Below, in pieces: positions 17,805-26,848 of a stretch of DNA of 64,000 bases. The stretch is from the NCBI GenBank assembly GCA_964605705.1, contig CAZSDW010000003.1, positions 1 through 64,000 on the forward strand, in the 5' to 3' direction. Under the pieces are notes generated by a model, which saw only the letters and a list, made by a program, of their open reading frames with translations, had not been told where the DNA came from and made no database searches. The stretch's first letter is position 1, and each line of letters begins with the position of its first letter. Position numbers and translations under genes: made by a program. Origin of the DNA: CAZSDW01 sp964605705. GTDB lineage: Bacteria; Fidelibacterota; UBA2242.

Positions 17805-18347
17805 ATGGCAAAACAAGCAGCTAAACGATCCGGAAACAAGAGAGGAAACCGAACCAAGGTTCAGAATCCCGATATTCAGAAATGGTTGCTGAATTTAGCG
17901 ATTTTTTCATTATCCATCGTCATTGTCGGTTTTATTTTTTCAATGGGAAAAAGGCTGGTTCAGAATCCCGACAAAGTCGTGCTAAGCCAGTTAAATGAGG
18001 TGATTCCTGACTCGGTTCCTTACCAGGGAATCGTGGTGGAAGTGCTGAATGGTTGTGGGATACCGGGCTTAGCCCAGAAATTCACAAATTATCTGCGGTC
18101 TGAGGGATTTGATGTAATCTATACCGGTAACGCGGATCATATGAATTATGACAATACAATTCTCATCGAGCGTGCAGATAATGCGGAAAAGACCCAGGAG
18201 GTAAACAGTACCCTTGATCTGCAACCGCAATATTTAAGTATTAAACATGATCCCTCCCTGCATGTGGATCTCACCCTGATATTAGGAAAAGACTACAACC
18301 GACTTCCGGTTTACGATAAAGTTCTGGCACTTCGGGAAATATATTAA
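17805..18347 (+). CDS. Membrane-anchored LytR_C-domain protein
   Basis: A 180-residue protein: basic cytoplasmic N terminus (1-26), one transmembrane helix (about 29-50, FSLSIVIVGFIFSMG) and a periplasmic LytR_C-type domain (about 70-165) starting IVVEVLNGCGIPGLA and ending DLTLILGKDY. The domain is known from the C-terminal part of LytR-type proteins and is thought to bind cell-wall or other ligands. The catalytic LytR-CpsA-Psr domain is absent. Position between an envelope protein and rsfS suggests shared transcription rather than shared function. Confidence 0.85.
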   Translation: MAKQAAKRSGNKRGNRTKVQNPDIQKWLLNLAIFSLSIVIVGFIFSMGKRLVQNPDKVVLSQLNEVIPDSVPYQGIVVEVLNGCGIPGLAQKFTNYLRSEGFDVIYTGNADHMNYDNTILIERADNAEKTQEVNSTLDLQPQYLSIKHDPSLHVDLTLILGKDYNRLPVYDKVLALREIY

Positions 18348-18352
18348 TCTGC

Positions 18353-18754
18353 ATGAGCGTTAAAATACCGGAAAAAGCGAAAGACAAAACCTATCTACTG
18401 GCTAAAAAAGCAGCGCTTGCCGCGATCAGTAAAAAGGCTGATGATGTTATCATATTATCATTGAGAGAGTTGACCTCGGTGGCTGACTTCTTCGTAATTT
18501 GTACCGGTGATGTGGATGTTCATGTCAGAGCCATTGCCGATGAAGTCAAAAAAGCCCTGAAGCATGATCTGAAGCCCTGGCATGTTGAGGGTTACCTATA
18601 TTCACATTGGGTCCTGATCGATTTTGTCGATTTCGTGGTTCATGTGTTTCAGAAAGAAACCCGGGACTATTATAATATCGAACGACTCTGGGCAGATGCT
18701 CCACAGGAAAGGATCGCTCAACTGGAAGAGATTTTGCCTGAAATAAAAAACTAA
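18353..18754 (+). CDS. rsfS: Ribosome silencing factor RsfS
   Basis: A 133-residue protein that binds uL14 on the 50S subunit and blocks subunit joining under starvation. Family marks are LRELTSVADFFVICTG (about 39-54), WHVEGY, WVLIDFVDFVVHVF and the C-terminal YYNIERLWADAP. It starts 5 bases after the LytR_C gene. argS follows about 114 bases later. Length is typical (105-135). Confidence 0.95.
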   Translation: MSVKIPEKAKDKTYLLAKKAALAAISKKADDVIILSLRELTSVADFFVICTGDVDVHVRAIADEVKKALKHDLKPWHVEGYLYSHWVLIDFVDFVVHVFQKETRDYYNIERLWADAPQERIAQLEEILPEIKN

Positions 18755-18868
18755 AATCCTCTATTTTTCCCAAATAATTCCTCTGAAATACCCTTTATCA
18801 ATCCGCTTCTTTCATTGCAGGAATGCTGCTGTCCGTGTAAATTACAGCGGTTTATTTATGAGAGAATG

Positions 18869-20503
18869 ATGACTGAAATTATTAAAAATCTGATAGAAAA
18901 TGCGCTGAAAAAATTATTGATAGAGAGCCGGGATGCGGTTATTGTCGAACGGTCTCGCCATGAAGATCATGGACACTTTAGCTCCAATATCGCCCTGCTG
19001 CTGGCAAAACCACTGCGGAAAGCCCCTCATCTGATCGCAGATGATATTGTGGCGGCTATGGAGACAATTCCGGCGAGTATCGAGAAGGTGGAAGTGGTCA
19101 AACCCGGTTTCATTAATTTCTTTATCAGCGCCCGGGCTTTCCAGGAAATTGTCACCACGATTCTGTCAAAAGCTGAGAATTTCGGACGCTCTGATTCAGG
19201 CAGAGGAAAAAAAGCCCAGGTGGAGTTCGTCAGTGCTAATCCGACCGGGCCCCTGACCGTCGGGCACGGTCGCCAGGCGGTTTTGGGCGATTGTGTTGCA
19301 CGGATACTGGAATGGAATGGTTACGAAGTGGATCGGGAATACTACTATAATGACGCCGGTCGGCAAATGCGGATGCTGGGACAATCGGCGTTTATCCGCT
19401 ATCGTCAGTTACTGGGCTTTGATGATGAACTTACCGATGAACATTACCAGGGTGAATATATCATCGATATTGCCCGGGGCATTCAGGAAAAATTCGGCGA
19501 CCGGCTGAAGGATGATCCTGATAACGAGATATTCAAAAAATCAGCAGAAGAAGCCGTATTTGCTGATATCCGCGGGACCCTGGTCACGTTGGATATTAAA
19601 TTCGATACTTTTTATAATGAAAAGAGTCTTTACGAAAATGGCTTGATTGATGATGTCCTCAGGCGATTAGCGGAAAAGAATGCCAGCTATGAAAAAGATG
19701 GGGCAATCTGGTTTCGGGCAGGCGATTACGGAGCCGCTGAGGATCGGGTGCTCTGGAAAAGTGTCATTGATGAAGCGACCTACCGCTTGCCGGATATTGC
19801 CTACCATGAGACCAAGTTCAAGCGCGGTTATGATCTGGTGGTGGATATCTTTGGCGCCGATCATCATGCCACCTATCCCGATGTTTTAGCCGGTTTACGG
19901 GCATTGGATTATGATGTTGATAAAATTCAGGTCCTGATTCACCAGTTTGTGACTTTGACGCAGGCAGGGGAAAAGGTGAAAATGTCCACCCGCAAAGCAA
20001 ACTATGTCACCCTCAGTGAACTGATTGACGAAGTCGGTAGAGATGTGGTGCGCTACTTTTTTATCATGCGGGGTATGAAAAGCCACCTGAATTTTGACCT
20101 GGCGCTGGCAAAGACCGAAGGCGATGAAAACCCGGTGTTTTATCTGCAGTACGCCCACGCCCGGATTTGCAGCATTCTGCGCAATGCCAAAGTGAAAGGT
20201 TTAAGTGGGACGGATGCTGCAGATTTGACTTTGTTGAATGAACCTGAAACCATTATGTTGCTGAATATACTGGGTGAATTTGAAGAGGTCTGCATCGTAT
20301 GCGGGCAGACCATGGAACCGCAGACATTGACAACATATTTACATAAACTTGCCAGCAGCTTTCATAAATTCTATACGGTTCACCGGGTCATTACCAAAAA
20401 CCGGGAGTTATCCAAAGCCCGGCTGGCGCTGGTCAGGGCAGTCAAAATTGTGCTGGCAAATGGCTTGAATCTCCTCGGTGTATCGGCACCGGAACGGATG
20501 TGA
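18869..20503 (+). CDS. argS: Arginyl-tRNA synthetase
   Basis: A 544-residue class I synthetase. The N-terminal Add-1 domain is followed by the HIGH-type motif (NPTGPLTVGHGRQ), a Rossmann core, KMSTR (the KMSKS equivalent, within KVKMSTRKANYV) and a DALR anticodon-binding domain near the C terminus (FHKFYTVHRV). I place the start at 18869, 4 bases after a GAGAG site. Earlier in-frame ATGs at 18815 and 18866 exist; the 18815 one would add a Cys-rich 18-residue tail not typical of the family. Confidence 0.96.
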   Translation: MTEIIKNLIENALKKLLIESRDAVIVERSRHEDHGHFSSNIALLLAKPLRKAPHLIADDIVAAMETIPASIEKVEVVKPGFINFFISARAFQEIVTTILSKAENFGRSDSGRGKKAQVEFVSANPTGPLTVGHGRQAVLGDCVARILEWNGYEVDREYYYNDAGRQMRMLGQSAFIRYRQLLGFDDELTDEHYQGEYIIDIARGIQEKFGDRLKDDPDNEIFKKSAEEAVFADIRGTLVTLDIKFDTFYNEKSLYENGLIDDVLRRLAEKNASYEKDGAIWFRAGDYGAAEDRVLWKSVIDEATYRLPDIAYHETKFKRGYDLVVDIFGADHHATYPDVLAGLRALDYDVDKIQVLIHQFVTLTQAGEKVKMSTRKANYVTLSELIDEVGRDVVRYFFIMRGMKSHLNFDLALAKTEGDENPVFYLQYAHARICSILRNAKVKGLSGTDAADLTLLNEPETIMLLNILGEFEEVCIVCGQTMEPQTLTTYLHKLASSFHKFYTVHRVITKNRELSKARLALVRAVKIVLANGLNLLGVSAPERM

Positions 20504-20865
20504 TCGATTATTCCGACAAACTCTCTGTTTATAAATTACTGATGTAATTATCGGTTTGTTACGATGGATGATGGTTCTATCAGTAGTGATGAAGGATAAT
20601 ACATCAGTTTAGGTGGGTGTAGCTTGCCCAGGGAGAGTTGTATTAGTGAGCAGCTTTTTGTGGTTTTGGTTAGCAATAAATGCTTGACTTTATAAACGGT
20701 TATTGTTAATGTTTCACATATAAAAAGGAGCAATTACCAGTGAAAATCTGGAATTGCTTTTTGAAACAGTTTCTATATCCATCTTCATTTAAAATGTAAG
20801 GGATGGATTAGTGTATATATTTTCATCTTGTCATGATCTCAATAATAAACAGGGAGGGGGATCAA
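20504..20865. other. Intergenic stretch between argS and the propeller protein
   Basis: No gene is supported here. The only notable structure is the hairpin terminator at 20730-20762. A 61-codon minus-strand frame (20548-20733) has no ribosome-binding site or recognisable content. An AGGGAGGGGG site at 20851-20860 belongs to the next gene. Confidence 0.6.
20730..20762 (+). terminator. Hairpin terminator downstream of argS
   Basis: GCAATT(A)CCAG pairs with CTGGAATTGC around a 7-base loop (one bulged A), followed by TTTTT. It lies 227 bases after argS and 104 bases before the next start codon. The opposite strand also has a T-rich run, so it may act both ways. Confidence 0.6.
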
Positions 20866-22659
20866 ATGAAAAGTAAACTATTATTTTTAATTGTCTTATT
20901 ATCGCTTTTTATGTTAACAAGTAATGCTCAGGAAATTTTCAATTGGGTAGAATATGAGAACAATCCTGTTATTGGTCAGGCATTAGGCGGTCCGAAAGCC
21001 TATTACCCCAGCGTATGTTACGATCCTAATGAATTCTCAAATCATGGAATCAGAGCTCATTATAAAATGTGGTACGGTACAAATTCTTCCGGTGTGGGAT
21101 TAGCCTGTTCCGATGATGGGATTAGCTGGATCGATCAGGGTTTAGTTACCGGAAATGTCAACTATCATTGTAAAGTACTCTACGATCCGGATGGCTTTGG
21201 TGCCAGCGGTTACTATTACAAAATGTGGTACGCCGATCCTGAGGTCTGGCCTTACAGCAAACAGACGATAAGATGTGCCGAATCCGTCAACGGGTCTCAA
21301 TGGGTAAATGACGTACCAATTACTCAGGATGAATCGTACCCGCTGATCACTGGCGATTATGAATGGTGGTATGGTAGTTACGGGCCTGGAACGGTTCTTT
21401 ATCATCCGGATGGATACGATGAGTGGAATGACAGCGATCCCATGGGGCATAAATATGTGATGTATTATGATGTTGCTTCTCAAAACTGTATTCCCGGAGA
21501 AATAGAAACAACCGCTTTAGCCTATTCCCTGGATGGAATTTACTGGAAAAGATATGGGGAACAACCGGTAATACAAAGTGGTCCTGATAATGCCTGGGAT
21601 TCTCAATATGTATATGCCTGGACGGTAATCGAAGAAGATGAGCATTATCACATGTGGTACAGTGGCGGCAACAACGCCAGCCATGCCGGAATCGGCTATG
21701 CGGTCTCAGCAGATGGAATCAATTGGATAGTAAATCCTAATAATCCGGTTTTTCATATAGATGACGGCGTCGCATGGAGAAATGCCCGCACCTATACGCC
21801 AGCAGTACTCAGAGTAGGAGAAATTTATCAAATGTGGTTTGCAGGTAAAGACAGCCTCGAATCTTATTACTCAATTGGCTATGCTACAGCAACACGGCCT
21901 CTGCTCGAGGTTTCCCTGGATATCATGCCGGGAATTGACCCCAATGTGGTTCCACGGAATCAACGTGGATTTATTGATGTTGCCATTCTCGGAACCCATG
22001 GTTTTAATGTAAGAGATATCGATATTAATACTATAAGACTGGAAGACGTCGCTCCTGAAAAGGCGAAATTCAGAGATGTCGCTGCACCAACAACCGGTAA
22101 AAACAAAGTATCTTCACATTTACACCGCAAGGGAGATGGTATCACCGATCTGGTATTAACATTCAGAACCTATAATATAGTAAATAATTTAAGCCAGATT
22201 GGAGAGAGTAATGAAATTATGCTGACCCTAACGGGTAGTCTCAGGAGTGGACGCCAAATTATAGGTCGAGATTATATAATTATCCAGCCGCAAAAGGGAA
22301 AACATCACTCAAAATCAACGCGGGAACAACCTTTGGACAAACCAGTATTGAAAGCTGGCGAAACCTTTCCTGAGAAATACACTGTATCCCAGAACTACCC
22401 TAATCCTTTCAACCCAACGACAACCATTCGCTATAATATTCCAAGTGCATCAAATGTGACCCTGACTATTTATAATATGAATGGTCAGGTGGTTGAAAGA
22501 TTGGTCAACCAGAAACAGGATCCGGGATATTACACAATTGAATGGAACGCTTCGAAGTATAGTTCAGGCTTCTATTTTTACCGGATTCAGGTCAACGATC
22601 CCGCTAACAGCGGAGCTGGTGATTTTCAACAAGTGATGAAATGCTTATTAATCAAATAA
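20866..22659 (+). CDS. Secreted beta-propeller protein with T9SS sorting domain
   Basis: A 597-residue secreted protein. The ATG at 20866 follows a strong AGGGAGGGGG site, so it is preferred over one at 20833. Signal peptide 1-22 (ending SNAQ). Residues about 25-340 hold about five blade-like repeats (YKMWYG, YYKMWYA, YVMYYD, YHMWYS, YQMWFA, each followed by a SxDGxxW-type turn), as in five-bladed GH43/GH130-like propellers. A strand-rich domain follows (LDIMPGIDPNVVP to about 470). The C terminus (from about 510: SQNYPNPFNPTTTIRY ... GFYFYRI) is a type-A T9SS sorting domain. Glycan binding or cleavage is possible; catalytic residues were not assigned. Confidence 0.87.
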   Translation: MKSKLLFLIVLLSLFMLTSNAQEIFNWVEYENNPVIGQALGGPKAYYPSVCYDPNEFSNHGIRAHYKMWYGTNSSGVGLACSDDGISWIDQGLVTGNVNYHCKVLYDPDGFGASGYYYKMWYADPEVWPYSKQTIRCAESVNGSQWVNDVPITQDESYPLITGDYEWWYGSYGPGTVLYHPDGYDEWNDSDPMGHKYVMYYDVASQNCIPGEIETTALAYSLDGIYWKRYGEQPVIQSGPDNAWDSQYVYAWTVIEEDEHYHMWYSGGNNASHAGIGYAVSADGINWIVNPNNPVFHIDDGVAWRNARTYTPAVLRVGEIYQMWFAGKDSLESYYSIGYATATRPLLEVSLDIMPGIDPNVVPRNQRGFIDVAILGTHGFNVRDIDINTIRLEDVAPEKAKFRDVAAPTTGKNKVSSHLHRKGDGITDLVLTFRTYNIVNNLSQIGESNEIMLTLTGSLRSGRQIIGRDYIIIQPQKGKHHSKSTREQPLDKPVLKAGETFPEKYTVSQNYPNPFNPTTTIRYNIPSASNVTLTIYNMNGQVVERLVNQKQDPGYYTIEWNASKYSSGFYFYRIQVNDPANSGAGDFQQVMKCLLIK

Positions 22660-22732
22660 TCCGGACAGGCTATTTATTCAACCTTCGAAATACCACAGGC
22701 GTAAGCCCGTAGTTATTTACTCATTATTTTAT

Positions 22733-22754
22733 CCCCGCGCCCTGAAGGGCGGGG
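22733..22754. repeat. REP-like GC-rich hairpin 1
   Basis: CCCGCGCCC and GGGCGGG arms around a TGAA loop fold into an 8-pair stem with one bulge. It is noncoding, at the end of a transcription unit, and GC-rich in an AT-rich gap, as in REP elements. Confidence 0.55.
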
Positions 22755-22786
22755 CTATCGTTATCAATTTTCTGGTAAAACACAAA

Positions 22787-22814
22787 TTAGCCCAGTCTTT
22801 TACGGCTGGACTAA
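22787..22814. repeat. REP-like hairpin 2
   Basis: TTAGCCCAGTC and GGCTGGACTAA pair over 11 positions with one mismatch and one G-T pair, loop of 6. It lies 32 bases after the first hairpin, giving the paired arrangement common for REP/BIME-type repeats. Confidence 0.5.
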
Positions 22815-22992
22815 CGATAATTTCAATTAGTCTAAACGATTATCCCATCCAATATTTTCAAATCATGAATCAGATTTCTATTTAAGAGTGTTTTAACAAT
22901 AATTGTGCCATTGCTCAGCTTTGCTTGCTTTAGGATGGCAAAAATTGTAAATTGCCCGACGTGCGGTGTCAATGAGGTTGGTTAAAGTATTT

Positions 22993-23127
22993 ATGGATAA
23001 TAAAGTGGTTAAAAAAAATGCAGAACTATTTCACCCGAATTTAGGCGAAGACGCGCAGAATCTCTCCGCAACACAGAATGACAAGATCGTTGAAATGTTT
23101 GACCAGATTACTAGGGCGGGTAAATGA
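22993..23127 (+). CDS. Small 44-residue protein coupled to kdsB
   Basis: A 44-codon frame starting ATG 22993 and ending TGA 23125-23127, overlapping the kdsB start as ATGA. The product is hydrophilic, begins MDNKVVKKNAELF and ends FDQITRAGK, with a helix-prone second half. In-frame alternatives are ATG 22972 and an upstream GTG. The ATGA junction, also used between other genes in this operon, supports translation. No family recognised. A 16-codon zinc-knuckle-like frame (MAKIVNCPTCG) just upstream at 22935-22985 lies in a different frame and may be a remnant of an N-terminal part. Confidence 0.55.
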   Translation: MDNKVVKKNAELFHPNLGEDAQNLSATQNDKIVEMFDQITRAGK

Positions 23128-23864
23128 AAGCCGTCGGGATTATTCCAGCACGCTATCATTCGACCAGACTACCGGGCAAGCCGTTGATTAAGATTGCCGG
23201 TAAATCCCTGATCCAGCATGTTTATGAAAATGTACTGAAGTCAAAGCGACTGGATTTACTGATGGTCGCGACGGATGATGCGCGGATTCTGGAATGTGTA
23301 CAGCAATTTGGCGGAGAGGCGATCATGACTCCGGAGAATTTGCTTTCCGGCACCGACCGCTGCGCCTGGGTAGCCCGGTCAATTGACGCTGATATTATCG
23401 CGAATATCCAGGGTGATGAACCTTTTCTGGATACGATCGTTCTGGACAATGCCATTGCGTTGCTGGAAAGGGATTCTGAAATTGGCATCGTCACCGCTGC
23501 AAAACCGCAGCTGACGGAAGCCGAACTGAATAACCCGAATATTGTGAAAGTATTGGTGGATAAAAACAGTGATGCAATTTATTTCAGCCGGCAGAATATT
23601 CCCTATATTCGAGCGGCTGCTGCCCTGCAGATACACCCGGCGCTGCAGCACATTGGATTGTATGTTTATCGACGGGCAAAACTCCTGAATTATGTGACGA
23701 TGCCGCAGACGACACTTGAAAAGATCGAACAACTTGAACAGCTTCGGATTCTTGAAAATGGTGAAAAAATAAGGGTGCTGCTGACTGATAAATTGTCCCT
23801 GGGAATAGATACTCAGGAAGATGTCAAAAAAGCGGAAAGGATTTTAAGTCATCATGAAATCTGA
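23124..23864 (+). CDS. kdsB: 3-deoxy-manno-octulosonate cytidylyltransferase (CMP-Kdo synthetase)
   Basis: A 246-residue enzyme that activates Kdo with CTP for LPS inner-core synthesis. The start IIPARYHSTRLPGKPL carries the nucleotide-binding motif, followed by VATDD, NIQGDEPF (metal/CTP site), YFSRQNIPY and IGLYVYRR. It opens the Kdo/Lpt run, overlapping the small upstream gene by 4 bases and pyrG by 11. The pairing with CTP synthase makes metabolic sense because CTP is its co-substrate. Confidence 0.97.
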   Translation: MKAVGIIPARYHSTRLPGKPLIKIAGKSLIQHVYENVLKSKRLDLLMVATDDARILECVQQFGGEAIMTPENLLSGTDRCAWVARSIDADIIANIQGDEPFLDTIVLDNAIALLERDSEIGIVTAAKPQLTEAELNNPNIVKVLVDKNSDAIYFSRQNIPYIRAAAALQIHPALQHIGLYVYRRAKLLNYVTMPQTTLEKIEQLEQLRILENGEKIRVLLTDKLSLGIDTQEDVKKAERILSHHEI

Positions 23865-25482
23865 AATCCCGACGAAATACATTTTTGTGACCGGCGGTGT
23901 CATTTCCGGACTGGGCAAAGGAATCTCCAGCGCTTCGATCGGATATTTATTAAAATCCCAGGGATACAAAGTCACAATCCAGAAATTTGATCCCTATATC
24001 AATGTCGATCCCGGTACCATGAGTCCCTTCCAGCATGGAGAAGTCTATGTTCTTGAGGACGGCAGTGAAACCGACCTCGACCTCGGGCATTATGAGCGCT
24101 TTATCGATGAGGATATGAGTGCCTGGAATAATACAACCACCGGGAGAGTATATAACATGGTCATTAACCGCGAGCGGCGCGGCGATTACCTTGGCGCCAC
24201 CGTTCAGGTCATTCCCCATATTACCGATGAAATCAAGCGCCGGTTTGCGACAGTAAACAAGGACAAAAAATATGATATCGTCATTACTGAGGTTGGCGGA
24301 ACCATCGGGGATATCGAGAGCCTGCCGTTTCTGGAAGCCATTCGTCAATTCCGCATCGATGTCGGTCCCGAAAACTGTATCAGCGTTCATCTGACCCTCG
24401 TGCCATATATTGAAACCAGTGGTGAAATCAAGACCAAACCGACCCAGCACAGCGTCCAGCGATTAAGGGAAATTGGTATTCAGCCGGATATTCTTTTATG
24501 TCGGACAAGGCATCATCTGGATGAAGCTGTCAAAAAGAAGATTTCGCTGTTCTGTAATGTATCCCCCAAAGCGGTGATCGAGGCGTTTGATGTGGAATCG
24601 ATTTATGAAATTCCACTGGTTTACGATGCCCAGAACCTGGGCGATCTGATCCTGGATTCATTGAAATTACCGAAAAAAAGATCGGATCTGAAGTCCCTTG
24701 AAAAATTTGTCAATAAAATCAAAAATCCAACCGCTGAAGTAACGATCGCCGTTTGTGGCAAATACACCCAGCTGCAGGATGCCTATAAATCGATTATTGA
24801 ATCCTTTATTCATGCCGGTGTTGAAAACAACTGCAAGGTAAAAATCCGCTGGGTTGAAGCCGAGGAAATTCAGGGCGGACTTCCCGAATCAAATATTTTA
24901 AAAGACGTTGATGGTTTACTGGTACCGGGCGGATTTGGAGATCGCGGCATCGAAGGCAAGATTTCAGCCATTCGGGACGCCCGTGTGCAGGGAATCCCAT
25001 TTTTAGGAATTTGCCTCGGACTGCAATGTGCCTTTATCGAATATGCGAGGAATGTCTGCGGTATGGAAAATGCCAATAGTACGGAATTCGATGAAAATAC
25101 AAAATATCCGGTAATCGACCTGATGGAAGCTCAAAAGAGTATTTCAAACAAGGGGGGAACCATGCGTCTGGGTGCCTATTCCGCAACTGTAGCAGCAGGC
25201 ACGAAAGCCCAGAGAATTTACGGAAAACTCGAAATTTCTGAGCGCCACCGGCATCGGTATGAAGTCAATAATGAATTTCTGACAGCGCTGGTTGAAAAAG
25301 GTTTGGTAGTGGGTGCCAAAAATGCAGAACTGGATCTGGTTGAGATGATTGAATTACCGGATCATCCCTGGTTTGTAGGTTGTCAGTTTCACCCGGAACT
25401 TAAATCGAGGATCAATAAAGCCCACCCGCTCTTTCGTGAATTTGTTAAAGCTGCATTGCAATACCATAAAGGACGCCAATAG
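23854..25482 (+). CDS. pyrG: CTP synthase
   Basis: A 542-residue amidoligase making CTP from UTP and glutamine. The N-terminal synthetase domain starts YIFVTGGVISGLGKG; the C-terminal class I glutamine amidotransferase domain has the oxyanion-hole stretch PGGFGDRG, nucleophile Cys in GICLGLQCA and the His-Glu pair in CQFHPE. Length is typical. It sits between kdsB (11-base overlap) and kdsA (adjacent), an arrangement widely seen in LPS-producing bacteria. Confidence 0.98.
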   Translation: MKSEIPTKYIFVTGGVISGLGKGISSASIGYLLKSQGYKVTIQKFDPYINVDPGTMSPFQHGEVYVLEDGSETDLDLGHYERFIDEDMSAWNNTTTGRVYNMVINRERRGDYLGATVQVIPHITDEIKRRFATVNKDKKYDIVITEVGGTIGDIESLPFLEAIRQFRIDVGPENCISVHLTLVPYIETSGEIKTKPTQHSVQRLREIGIQPDILLCRTRHHLDEAVKKKISLFCNVSPKAVIEAFDVESIYEIPLVYDAQNLGDLILDSLKLPKKRSDLKSLEKFVNKIKNPTAEVTIAVCGKYTQLQDAYKSIIESFIHAGVENNCKVKIRWVEAEEIQGGLPESNILKDVDGLLVPGGFGDRGIEGKISAIRDARVQGIPFLGICLGLQCAFIEYARNVCGMENANSTEFDENTKYPVIDLMEAQKSISNKGGTMRLGAYSATVAAGTKAQRIYGKLEISERHRHRYEVNNEFLTALVEKGLVVGAKNAELDLVEMIELPDHPWFVGCQFHPELKSRINKAHPLFREFVKAALQYHKGRQ

Positions 25483-26304
25483 ATGCCAAAAATTACCATC
25501 AATGGTTCGGTAATCGGCAATGGACAACCGTTGCTGTTTATTCTGGGACCCTGTGTGATCGAAAGTTTTAATCATACTCTGTTTATGGCAGAACAATTAA
25601 CCGAGCTGACGGGGAAGATGAAAATCCCGTTTGTGTTCAAAGCCTCTTTCGATAAAGCCAATCGCAGTTCGATTGACTCATTTCGCGGACCCGGAATGAC
25701 GGAGGGTTTAAGAATCCTCGCCGCGGTAAAAGAAAAATTCGGTGTGACGATCTTGACGGATATTCATCTTCCTGCCCAGGCGGCACCGGTTGCCGAGGTG
25801 GTGGATATTCTGCAAATTCCCGCCTTTTTATGCCGTCAGACAGACCTGTTGCTGGCTGCCGGAAAAACCGGTAAAATCATCAACATTAAAAAGGGACAGT
25901 TTATTGCACCGCAGGATATGGTCAATATCGTGAAAAAGGTTGAGAGTACCGGTAATCAAAAAATTATACTGACCGACCGTGGGACAAGTTTCGGCTATGG
26001 CGGATTAATTTCTGATGTCCGGGCTGTCCCGATCATGCAGCAGACCGGTTACCCGGTGATTTTCGATGCCACTCATTCGGCGCAGATTCCCGGCGGAAGT
26101 ACCACCGGAGGCAACCGACAATATATTCCTGTTGTGTCCCGGGCGATGGTTGCGGCTGGGGCTGATGGAATTTTTATGGAAGTACATGACAATGTTGATC
26201 AGGCAAAAAGTGACCGGGGGACTCAATACCCCCTGGGACAGCTGCCCAATTTGCTTGAAGAACTGGTATCATTACGATCAATCATCAGGGATTTTCATGA
26301 TTAA
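25483..26304 (+). CDS. kdsA: Kdo-8-phosphate synthase
   Basis: A 273-residue aldolase condensing phosphoenolpyruvate with arabinose 5-phosphate. Motifs: LGPCVIES near the start, FKASFDKANRSS, FRGPGM, LTDIHLPAQA, QIPAFLCRQTDLL, NIKKGQF and FDATHS. The Cys in LGPCVIES is present, but metal dependence also needs residues I did not check fully. It begins directly after the pyrG stop and its last 8 bases overlap kdsC. Confidence 0.97.
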   Translation: MPKITINGSVIGNGQPLLFILGPCVIESFNHTLFMAEQLTELTGKMKIPFVFKASFDKANRSSIDSFRGPGMTEGLRILAAVKEKFGVTILTDIHLPAQAAPVAEVVDILQIPAFLCRQTDLLLAAGKTGKIINIKKGQFIAPQDMVNIVKKVESTGNQKIILTDRGTSFGYGGLISDVRAVPIMQQTGYPVIFDATHSAQIPGGSTTGGNRQYIPVVSRAMVAAGADGIFMEVHDNVDQAKSDRGTQYPLGQLPNLLEELVSLRSIIRDFHD

Positions 26305-26848
26305 TGCCGAGCTGCAGAAAAGACTGCTGAAAATAAAGCTGCTGATTTCCGATGTGGACGGTGTTTTCACCGACGGTTCCCTGTTTATCGGCAATAACGG
26401 CGCAGAATACAAGCAGTTTAATATTCTGGACGGTGCCGGGATTGCATTGTTGCGGGCAGCGGAGATGCCAATGGCAATCATTTCAGGCAGGCGTTCGGAC
26501 GTGACAAGCCGCCGGATGCAGGAACTGGGCTTGGACGATCATCTCTACCAGGGAAATATTGCTAAAATTGAACCCTACCGGGAAATAAAGGCAAAATTTA
26601 ATCTGGACGATTCGGAAATTCTATATATCGGTGATGACCTGGCGGACATTCCACTGATCAAAAAAGCTGGTGTCGGCGTCGCCGTAGCGAATTCCTTGGT
26701 GGAAGTCAAGGAACAGGCTGATTATATAACTCAAAATCCTGGTGGTCATGGCGCCGTTCGAGAAATTATCGAACTGGTATTGAAAACCCAGAATAAATTT
26801 TCTGCTGCATTGATTAAAATAACCAAAAACAGTTATAAGGATGAATGA
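26297..26848 (+). CDS. kdsC: Kdo-8-phosphate phosphatase
   Basis: A 183-residue C0-type HAD phosphatase that removes phosphate from Kdo-8-phosphate. HAD motif I is LISDVDGVFTDG (about 15-26), motif II ISGR, and motif III/IV are in IGDDLADIPLIKKAGVGVAV. The start is ATG 26297 inside the end of kdsA, because residues from there match the compact family length. The open frame extends upstream only as an out-of-frame overlap with kdsA. The end overlaps kdsD by 8 bases. Confidence 0.95.
   Translation: MINAELQKRLLKIKLLISDVDGVFTDGSLFIGNNGAEYKQFNILDGAGIALLRAAEMPMAIISGRRSDVTSRRMQELGLDDHLYQGNIAKIEPYREIKAKFNLDDSEILYIGDDLADIPLIKKAGVGVAVANSLVEVKEQADYITQNPGGHGAVREIIELVLKTQNKFSAALIKITKNSYKDE

Noticed and set aside
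20548..20733. A 61-codon minus-strand frame in the argS gap
   Set aside because: No start signal, no similarity seen, overlaps the terminator hairpin.
23950..24450. A 166-codon minus-strand frame inside pyrG
   Set aside because: Antisense shadow of a highly conserved gene.
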